DNA of 64,000 nt, taken from NCBI RefSeq assembly GCF_031127805.1, contig NZ_JARXHW010000008.1:57741-121740 (forward strand), given 5' to 3'. Every line of letters starts with the position of its first letter. Position 1 is the first letter of the stretch. The DNA is from Thalassobacterium maritimum. GTDB taxonomy: Bacteria; Verrucomicrobiota; Verrucomicrobiia; Opitutales; Coraliomargaritaceae. Under the pieces are notes generated by a model. That model was not told where the DNA came from and did not search any database. It saw only the letters and a program-made list of their open reading frames with translations. Both the position numbers and the translations under genes were made by a program. Positions 57,435 to 64,000 of the stretch are shown in pieces.

Positions 57435-58664
57435 ATGCAACTAACAGAAGGCTACAAGCAAACTGAGGTCGGAGTGATTCCAGAGGACTGGAACGTATCA
57501 ACCGTAGGCCAAGAGTTTCACATTAAACTGGGGAAGATGCTGGACTCCGAAAAGAATGTGGGAGTTGAAAAGCCATACCTAGGGAATAGCTCAGTTCAAT
57601 GGGGCAGAATCGACATCAGTAATCTTAGCAAAATCAAACTCTCACCGTCGGACCTCCAAAGGTTCAGATTAAGGAAGGGAGACCTCCTAGTCTGCGAAGG
57701 TGGTGAAGTTGGACGGTCAGCCATATGGCAGGATGAAATCGAAGAATGCTATTACCAGAAAGCCATTCATCGGCTAAGGCCAAAGCGTTCATACAATGTC
57801 AATTACATGGCAGCAATTTTCGAAACGTATTCTAGATCTGGATACTTTGAGAACTATGTGACAAAGACTAGCATCGCCCACTTACCTAAGGATAAATTCG
57901 AAACTATCCCAATCCCCCTCCCGCCCACCAAAGCCGAACAAGAAGCGATCGCGGAGGCCTTGAGCGATACGGATGCGTGGATTGAATCGCTGGAGCAACT
58001 CATCGCCAAAAAACGCCGTATCAAAGCAGGCAGTATGCAGGCCCTCCTCACCGGCAAACAACGCCTCCCGGGGTTCTCTGGGGACTGGGAGGTGAAGACG
58101 CTGGGTGAGATTGGAGAATCCTTAATCGGACTTACATACAGCCCGAATGAAGTAAGCGAATCTGGGGTGCTCGTATTACGATCCTCCAATGTTCAGAATG
58201 GGGTTTTATGCTTTGAAAATAATGTATTCGTAAACCGAGACATAAATGAACGAATAATGGTTCGCACGGGGGACATTCTAATTTGCGTTCGGAATGGAAG
58301 CAGGAATTTAATAGGAAAGTGTGCCATAATAGACGAACGCGCGAACGGCATGACATTCGGCGCTTTTATGTGCGTATTCCGAACTGCCTTCCATGACTTC
58401 GTTCATTATCAGTTTCAGTCCAACGTCATCAAGCAACAGATTAATGAACATCTAGGAGCAACCATTAATCAGATTACAAATGGCAGTCTTAATTCTTTTA
58501 AGATTCCGTTTCCGACCGAGGCAAAGGAGCGTGAAGCCATCGCCGCCATCCTATCGGACATGGACAGCGAGCTCGACGCCTTGGAATCCAAGCTGAGCAA
58601 AGCCCGCCAAATCAAACAAGGCATGATGCAGGAACTCTTAACCGGAAAAACGCGATTGGTATGA
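57435..58664 (+). CDS. hsdS: type I restriction-modification specificity subunit HsdS
   Basis: 409 residues with two target-recognition domains (about 1-155 and 205-360), each followed by the conserved helix: PLPPTKAEQEAIAEALSDTD ... ALLTGKQRLPGF and PFPTEAKEREAIAAILSDMD ... ELLTGKTRLV. N-terminus GYKQTEVGVIPEDW is typical. Defines the DNA target of HsdM. ATG 57435 chosen because homologous sequence begins there; the open frame upstream is repeat. Overlaps the next gene by 4 nt. The second domain is noticeably more AT-rich, as is common for exchanged recognition domains. Confidence 0.95.
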   Translation: MQLTEGYKQTEVGVIPEDWNVSTVGQEFHIKLGKMLDSEKNVGVEKPYLGNSSVQWGRIDISNLSKIKLSPSDLQRFRLRKGDLLVCEGGEVGRSAIWQDEIEECYYQKAIHRLRPKRSYNVNYMAAIFETYSRSGYFENYVTKTSIAHLPKDKFETIPIPLPPTKAEQEAIAEALSDTDAWIESLEQLIAKKRRIKAGSMQALLTGKQRLPGFSGDWEVKTLGEIGESLIGLTYSPNEVSESGVLVLRSSNVQNGVLCFENNVFVNRDINERIMVRTGDILICVRNGSRNLIGKCAIIDERANGMTFGAFMCVFRTAFHDFVHYQFQSNVIKQQINEHLGATINQITNGSLNSFKIPFPTEAKEREAIAAILSDMDSELDALESKLSKARQIKQGMMQELLTGKTRLV

Positions 58665-59281
58665 GTGATAACGAGACAAAGCACACACCCACTTCATCAA
58701 CAAAACTTGGCTCGCTCGCGGGTCTTCAGAAGCGCGTTGATGGCGCTTCGAACTTTGGCGTTTGCCCTCTAGTCGAAATTAAAATGGTAGCAGAGCAGCC
58801 GCTCACTCTATCGGTCGCGAGACGAGATAAAAATGAAAGGTTAAATCTCGGTTGTGCTTTGAGTTTTATCGCAGGAGAGCTCTTCCCAACAATTAAACGC
58901 CCACAGTTTCTATATCGAGGAGTCAGCTTGAAGCACTTGGAACATGTCTCGAAAGAAGGTATTGATGTAGAACCAACGAATGCACCGATTTTTGCAACCG
59001 ACCGACCGGATAAAGCACTCGAATACGGTGAACTAGTAATGGTGTTTGATCCTATAAAACTGGATAAAACCTATCGCACCGCTCCGAAAGATGCTCCGGA
59101 CGAAGTGTTGAGCCGACTCCGAGCGGAATATCCGACAGAGCTTGAGATCGATGGCAAGCTTTGGTTTTCCAGAATGCCCGCTGACAATGCGCGAACTGGG
59201 ACAATCTACGAGAGCCATTATACATTCTTTATTCCGGACGATCCTCATGAAGCGTTGCTCATGCTTTTTGTAATTGGATAA
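58661..59281 (+). CDS. unknown protein coupled to hsdS, ADP-ribosyltransferase-like pattern
   Basis: 206 residues, not recognised with confidence. The pattern FLYRGVSLKHLEHV-SKEGID (Arg86), APIFATDRPDKALEYG and ELVMVFDP resembles small ADP-ribosyltransferase-fold proteins (R in the first strand, FxT segment, acidic strand end), but a catalytic glutamate is not certain. The start lies in ATGA overlap with the hsdS stop, so it is translated with the R-M genes. 102 nt upstream of the SIR2 gene. Could be a toxin, a modifier or an antitoxin-like partner. Confidence 0.5.
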   Translation: MSDNETKHTPTSSTKLGSLAGLQKRVDGASNFGVCPLVEIKMVAEQPLTLSVARRDKNERLNLGCALSFIAGELFPTIKRPQFLYRGVSLKHLEHVSKEGIDVEPTNAPIFATDRPDKALEYGELVMVFDPIKLDKTYRTAPKDAPDEVLSRLRAEYPTELEIDGKLWFSRMPADNARTGTIYESHYTFFIPDDPHEALLMLFVIG

Positions 59282-59383
59282 ATTAGTAATTGAAGTGTGC
59301 GACTCCAAATCCTCTTCCATTTCTAGTATGGCTAATAAGGGAGACACGCCGATCAACAACCTTGAAAATTTTGATAAATTATT

Positions 59384-62300
59384 ATGGATAAAAACGTGAC
59401 CAATCGCACTAACACACAACCTCTGAAAATTGCGAACAGCATTCGTCCATATCTGAATGAGATAGCAGATCGATTATGGTCTGGACATGCTGCTATCATG
59501 GTCGGGGCAGGATTCAGCAAGAATGCAAAACCTAATAGCACATCATGCACCAAGTTCCCTGACTGGACTGAGTTGGGCGATCTATTCTACGAGAAGGTTC
59601 ATGGCGAAATGCCGGGGGACTCCAGGAAGTATATGAACGTGCTTAAACTCGCGGATGAAGTCCAAGCGGCTCTAGGCCGTCCTGTCTTGGATCAGCTACT
59701 GAGAAATGTCATCCCTGACTTGGACTATGAACCTTCTGCATTACACACGAAGCTGTTGGAACTTCCTTGGGCAGATATTTTCACAACAAACTATGATACG
59801 CTGTTAGAACGTGCTGCAGTCTCTATCTCATCACAGAGATTTGATGTGGTCGTGAACAAGGAAGACTTAGTCTACTCTGAGCAGCCAAGAATCATCAAAC
59901 TCCACGGAAGTTTCCCATCCGAGCGACCTTTCATAATTACGGAAGAGGACTACCGCAGATACCCAAAAGAATACGCACCCTTTGTAAATACAGTCCAACA
60001 GTCGCTTCTGGAGAATACACTCTGTCTGGTAGGTTTTTCAGGAGATGATCCCAACTTTCTGCAGTGGATTGGTTGGATACGCGACAACCTAGGACACAAG
60101 AGTTCTCCGAAAATCTATCTGGTCGGTGTTGTTAACCTTTCCAATGCCCAAAAGAAACTTCTTGAGGCTAGAAATACCGTAGTCATCAATATGGCAGACT
60201 GCGCCAGTGTGGGCGCACATGGATATTATGAAGGCTTGGAGAGGTTCTTCGACTACCTAATGTCAAAGAAAGACACAGAAAATGCCCTCGGATGGCCATA
60301 TGAGAGCTCTAAACTAAGTCCGGATCTCCAGAAAGATAAGCTTCTTCAAGCGCAGGCCACACTGGCGAAATGGAAAGAACAACGTAATTCCTACCCAGGA
60401 TGGGTAGTAGTGCCTCAGGATCGCAGGGAAACCCTATGGAATCATACCGAGCATTGGTGTCGCTTCATCAATAAAATTGGCGAAATCTCCGATAAAATCG
60501 CCTTCGAGTGGATCTATGAACTAGTATGGCGCATGAACAAATGCCTATGTCCGCTGTTTAATGATCAGGTTGAATTCATTACTGCGATTTTAGATAAATA
60601 CAGATGGATGTTTTTCCCCAAAGATGCGCCTAGCCCTACTCACGACACATCAGCAAGAGCAGAGGATAGGCTAAAATGGATTGAATTAAAAATCCACCTC
60701 ATGCGCTACTATCGTGAAGAGGGTTTTCACCCAGAATGGGACACAACCAACGGAAAAATAGCTAGTATATGGGGAAATTTATCCGCATACCAGCAAGCAA
60801 GCGTATACTATGAACGTGCGCTATTTGCTCTCTTTAGCATCGACATCCCAGAGCTAAGGAAGCGAATTGCCGAATGGCCAGTGAACGAGTCGTTGCCGCA
60901 TATGGAAGCAAAGCGAGCCATGCTGCTTGCAGAGATCGGTGAAGTAAATGAAGCCGCATCTATACTTTCTAACTCGCTTGAACAGATTCGCTCCAAGCTC
61001 AACCTGAAACCTGTATCTAACGACTATAGCCTAGTGTCACAAGAATCATATGTGATGCTGCTTTACAAGTTTGTGAAAGACGCCGCGGCGTTCCTCACGC
61101 ATCTTATTGCCCCCAGCGAGAATGAGATTGAAGATATGCGAAAACTCTTTTTCGCAAAATTTGATATTCAGGACGAACAAGCAACTGCACATCCCAGCAG
61201 AACGGATCGGCTAAGATCAATTCAAGATATTGAATCAACCAGCCGTAATCCGAAAGAGGAGTGGCAGAAGGTGATTCGAAAAAGCGATGCTACGACGGGA
61301 TCTGAGCATGATAGTTTACTTCGCCAAGTGCGCAACACGACTAGACTTGATGAACTCAGGAATTATCACAATAGATGGGACGATCTAAAAAAATATAAAT
61401 GTGATCCTTGGGATGAAGTCAGGATCTTTACAGCCCAACTGGAGCAGTCTGCAAGCAAACCTAAGGCTGTAACTGAAACTCCAGATTTTGATATCGGCAA
61501 GGTTTCACAGACACATCATTTATGTGGTGGTGACAAAGAGGCTTTGACTGGGTATGCTTTCCTTAGGTTTTTAGAGGACACTGGTATTGTTTTTCGTATC
61601 CCAGGTTGCAATTTCAGTGCAAAATCGGGGGCTGGAGCATTAACTAGGATATCTGATTATTCGCCTTCGTGGGCTACTGCATCTCTACTCCGACTGGGAG
61701 ACCCGAAGTTGGCTGATCTACTCTACGACAGACAAGCACTGAGCAAAATGTCGCAAGATCAAGTTGATCACTTGATCGACATCTACTTAGCCACCCTTGA
61801 AAAGGCTCAAATCGACATTGCTGAAGGCAGTGGTTTTTACCGAGATAATTTCGGAATTTTACTCGCCAAAATTGTCCCAGAGATACTATCGAGGCTAGCA
61901 ACTAAGTGCTCGTCGGAGAAACGCTTCATCATATTGGATTTCCTCAAGGGTGTTTATGAATCTTCAGACCGAAGTAAATACGACAAGATCGGATCGTTAA
62001 CAAAGCGATTAATCAACTCGTTCGATAAGTCTTCATATCCAAAACTCATTACCCTGCTACTGGAATTCCCGATTCTAGGGGGACTTTCTGTTATTGAAGA
62101 TCGAGATTTCTTGAATCCATTGTTATTTGTCGAGGTGCCGGATGACATTATTGGTTCTCTAGCGACACCAGATGAAGAATTAATTGAGCGTTTGGTCAGC
62201 ATTATGGAGAACTCTGATTCTGGTGGCCGACTATGGGCGACTCTCAGCTTATCTAAGCTATATGAATGGGGGCTTCTGAATAAGGCACAAGAATCTGAAT

Positions 62301-63328
62301 TTGCGCGTGTAATCTGGTCTAAACTCGACGAACATAATTTGCCTGCTCAGACAGGTTTCTACAGATTTGCATTCCTGAAAATGCCACATCCTCTGAATTC
62401 GTCAGTCGAAGAAAGGGTCAGGGAGTATTTGCATAAAGCAGTTTTCCCAATCCAAAGTAAGCAAACAGAGAAAGGTGTTTCTATACTTGGTGGTCAGATT
62501 CCGTTATGCCACGAAATTTTGGGGGCCAATAAGATGCTTGATTGGAGAAAAGTTGAAATTGAAGAGTTTACCAACCAAATCATTGAGTGGTGGGATGGAG
62601 ATAAAGATCAGCTTTTGAAAAAAAATGCATCCGAGTCAGTTTGGATGGACATATATGGTGAATTCAAAGGACGATTCTCAAAAATGGAGAACTTGCTTGC
62701 CCGAGTTATCGTGCCTGAAGCCCGAAAACATGAGCTTGAAGTTTCGATTGAAGCTGCTCGGAGAATACTAGACGAGTTAAACGACATAGGTATTTCTGCA
62801 CTTAGGTTAAAAGTCGCCTTATCCATGAATGAATCAGATGAGATTAATCATGCTGTTTCTGAAATTAACAGGTTGTTGTCATCTAACACTAGAGATCATG
62901 TTATTGAAGCAATCCATGGGATTGACTTAATGGTGGAGATGCTAAACCAAGAGACGGCACCCCACATCATAAAGCCAGTCATCACTCAACTGGCTCTTAA
63001 AATTAAATGGCGGCATAATTGTGAGCTTGGACTTTCTATTAGCGTAATGAGCACTCTGGTTCGAAAATTCTCATCACTATTTAGCAACGATGTAGAAACA
63101 GACACGTTATCTGGGTTAATTTCACTAGCTGAAGAAACTGATTACAAATTTGCAGGTAAGGATTTTTCTGATCGAATATTTATACGAGAAGAAGCCGCCG
63201 GATTAGCAGCGGAACTAAACCGATTATATTTGGCTAGTCATAGTTCAATCCCTGATGCCATTGAGGTTTGGCAACGCATATGCCAATCAACGGATGAATT
63301 CGCCGAAATTCGTAATCGGTGGATATGA
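59384..63328 (+). CDS. large SIR2-domain defence protein (DSR-like)
   Basis: 1314 residues. The N-terminal 290 are a SIR2-type NADase/deacylase domain with intact motifs: VGAGFSKNA (40-48), TTNYDTLLE (134-142), KLHGS with His174, and GFSGDDPNF (217-225). The remaining 1000 residues are helical without recognised domain, like the sensor arm of defence-associated sirtuins (DSR1/DSR2), which deplete NAD+ on phage infection. AT-rich versus hsdM, so probably acquired separately. It lies after the hsdS-coupled gene on the same strand. No Shine-Dalgarno seen at ATG 59384. Confidence 0.88.
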   Translation: MDKNVTNRTNTQPLKIANSIRPYLNEIADRLWSGHAAIMVGAGFSKNAKPNSTSCTKFPDWTELGDLFYEKVHGEMPGDSRKYMNVLKLADEVQAALGRPVLDQLLRNVIPDLDYEPSALHTKLLELPWADIFTTNYDTLLERAAVSISSQRFDVVVNKEDLVYSEQPRIIKLHGSFPSERPFIITEEDYRRYPKEYAPFVNTVQQSLLENTLCLVGFSGDDPNFLQWIGWIRDNLGHKSSPKIYLVGVVNLSNAQKKLLEARNTVVINMADCASVGAHGYYEGLERFFDYLMSKKDTENALGWPYESSKLSPDLQKDKLLQAQATLAKWKEQRNSYPGWVVVPQDRRETLWNHTEHWCRFINKIGEISDKIAFEWIYELVWRMNKCLCPLFNDQVEFITAILDKYRWMFFPKDAPSPTHDTSARAEDRLKWIELKIHLMRYYREEGFHPEWDTTNGKIASIWGNLSAYQQASVYYERALFALFSIDIPELRKRIAEWPVNESLPHMEAKRAMLLAEIGEVNEAASILSNSLEQIRSKLNLKPVSNDYSLVSQESYVMLLYKFVKDAAAFLTHLIAPSENEIEDMRKLFFAKFDIQDEQATAHPSRTDRLRSIQDIESTSRNPKEEWQKVIRKSDATTGSEHDSLLRQVRNTTRLDELRNYHNRWDDLKKYKCDPWDEVRIFTAQLEQSASKPKAVTETPDFDIGKVSQTHHLCGGDKEALTGYAFLRFLEDTGIVFRIPGCNFSAKSGAGALTRISDYSPSWATASLLRLGDPKLADLLYDRQALSKMSQDQVDHLIDIYLATLEKAQIDIAEGSGFYRDNFGILLAKIVPEILSRLATKCSSEKRFIILDFLKGVYESSDRSKYDKIGSLTKRLINSFDKSSYPKLITLLLEFPILGGLSVIEDRDFLNPLLFVEVPDDIIGSLATPDEELIERLVSIMENSDSGGRLWATLSLSKLYEWGLLNKAQESEFARVIWSKLDEHNLPAQTGFYRFAFLKMPHPLNSSVEERVREYLHKAVFPIQSKQTEKGVSILGGQIPLCHEILGANKMLDWRKVEIEEFTNQIIEWWDGDKDQLLKKNASESVWMDIYGEFKGRFSKMENLLARVIVPEARKHELEVSIEAARRILDELNDIGISALRLKVALSMNESDEINHAVSEINRLLSSNTRDHVIEAIHGIDLMVEMLNQETAPHIIKPVITQLALKIKWRHNCELGLSISVMSTLVRKFSSLFSNDVETDTLSGLISLAEETDYKFAGKDFSDRIFIREEAAGLAAELNRLYLASHSSIPDAIEVWQRICQSTDEFAEIRNRWI

Positions 63329-63434
63329 ATTTTCATTATATGGTGCCGCTGGGAGTCAAAAACTTGTTCAGACAGCCGAAGGGGTCGAACGAGACAGTCG
63401 TAGGCACCAAACGCAAAATATAAAGATTTAGCTT
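63329..63434. other. short gap between the SIR2 and RhuM-like genes
   Basis: 106 bp holding a separated 7-bp inverted repeat, TGGTGCC (63341-63347) and GGCACCA (63403-63409), which could close a stem over 55 nt. No gene seen. Confidence 0.3.
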
Positions 63435-63875
63435 ATGTCAAACGAACTCATTTTCTATAAAACGTCGGATGGCGAGCAACGGATCGAAGTCGTCTTTCAG
63501 GATGAGAATTTCTGGATGTCGCAAGGTGCGCTGGCGGAGTTGTTTGGCGTAAAGATCCCTGCAATCAGCAAGCACCTGAAGAATATCTTCGAATCTGGAG
63601 AGTTGGAACAGGCGGCAACTGTTTCCAAAATGGAAACAGTTCGACAAGAAGGCAGCCGCGAGGTGCAGCGCATGGTCGATTTCTATAATTTAGATGCCAT
63701 CATTGCGGTCGGCTATCACTACCCCATTCTTGAGGACAAAGGCAAAGTGAGTGCCCTGAAGGCGAAGCTCAAAGCTGAGACCGAATACGAGCAATTCCGC
63801 CAGCAACAGGACCAGGAATACATCTCCGACTTCGACCGTGAAATCAAACGCCTCGAAGGAGGCAAAGAATCTTAA
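63435..63875 (+). pseudogene. RhuM-like (Fic/DOC-associated virulence protein) gene with internal deletion
   Basis: 146 residues against roughly 330 for RhuM family members. Residues 1-94 match the N-terminal part (FWMSQGALAELFGVKIPAISKHLKNIF; VDFYNLDAIIAVGY) and residues 95-146 match the far C-terminus (KVSALKAKLKAETEYEQFR; YISDFDREIKRLEG), joined in frame without the middle. A palindrome AACTGTTTCCA-AAA-TGGAAACAGTT (63617-63641) lies in the N-terminal half. Probably a remnant; a functional mini-protein cannot be excluded. Confidence 0.7.
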
Positions 63876-63997
63876 CCACAGATCACACAGATATACACAG
63901 ATCTGAAACAACGCACTCACCCAGCAGCCAAGCCACTTCCATCTGTGTTCTCTGTGACGTAGGTCTGCCGGAGATGGCGTAGCAAATCTGTGGTTAA
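63872..63997. repeat. long inverted repeat at the island edge (ACCACAGAT type)
   Basis: Outer arms TTAACCACAGAT (63872-63883) and ATCTGTGGTTAA (63986-63997) enclose further ACACAGAT and ATCTGTGT copies. The left arm covers the RhuM-like stop. This ACCACAGAT sequence is a widespread intergenic repeat in Planctomycetes/Verrucomicrobia as I recall. It may act as a terminator or mark a recombination edge. Confidence 0.65.
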
Positions 63998-64000
63998 AAA

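Noticed and set aside
56795..57466. 223-codon open frame between DUF1016 and hsdS
   Set aside because: It runs through palindromes and AT-rich repeats, has low-complexity Pro/Ser/Lys translation, no ribosome site, and overlaps the hsdS start.

Overview
The window reads as a chromosomal segment of a Gram-negative bacterium, most likely a verrucomicrobion of the Opitutia / Puniceicoccales type. This is inferred from the exosortase/PEP-CTERM machinery next to a Wzx/Wza-type exopolysaccharide locus, paired PilT-like ATPases, MenB, a CBS-containing pyrophosphatase, glycogen genes and short palindromic repeats of a type I associate with that phylum. No rRNA, tRNA, CRISPR array or complete insertion sequence was recognised.

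Region 1 (1-18.2 kb, + strand). After the tail of malQ and a hairpin comes a tightly packed run of genes. It holds a phosphoglycosyl (sugar) transferase, a nucleotidyltransferase/beta-helix protein, a five-gene signalling block, a phosphodiesterase-like enzyme, a CBS-pyrophosphatase, four glycosyltransferases, an O-antigen ligase/polymerase and a uridine-kinase-like enzyme. The signalling block is an H-NOX heme sensor, a hybrid kinase, a pseudo-receiver kinase, an RsbW-like/PP2C protein and a lone receiver. Many genes overlap by 4-26 nt, so one transcript is likely. A separate membrane-protein gene follows.

Region 2 (18.2-35.7 kb, - strand). There are two operons. The distal one starts with a PEP-CTERM protein, followed by TPR protein, exosortase, small membrane protein, EpsI-like protein, sigma-54 activator and glycosyltransferase. 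The upstream one starts with a free STAS protein, followed by a nucleotidyltransferase-like protein, a GT4, a GT26 glycosyltransferase fused to STAS, a second GT4, a Wzz/GumC co-polymerase, two Wza-like export proteins and a Wzx-like flippase.

Region 3 (35.7-40.4 kb, + strand). A second TPR - exosortase - membrane/EpsI module has the same gene order as in region 2, but its membrane and EpsI parts are fused.

Region 4 (40.5-52.9 kb). This is mostly housekeeping: an SDR protein, Dps, a MazG-like enzyme, MetG, an endonuclease/phosphatase-family lipoprotein, MenB, SlyX, two PilT-like ATPases, a receiver protein and GlgB.

Region 5 (53-64 kb, + strand). A defence island holds hsdM, a DUF1016 nuclease, a repeat-rich gap, hsdS, an unknown gene coupled to hsdS, a 1314-residue SIR2 protein and an internally deleted RhuM-like gene. 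The DUF1016 gene and repeat block are bracketed by a 14-bp direct repeat of the hsdM end, as if inserted between hsdM and hsdS.

Main working hypothesis: regions 1-3 form one exopolysaccharide system in which a heme (NO/O2) sensor feeds a kinase/phosphatase partner switch. Its STAS targets would be a free STAS protein and a STAS domain welded to a glycosyltransferase. The architecture resembles the SypE/SypA switch of Vibrio fischeri but uses different parts.
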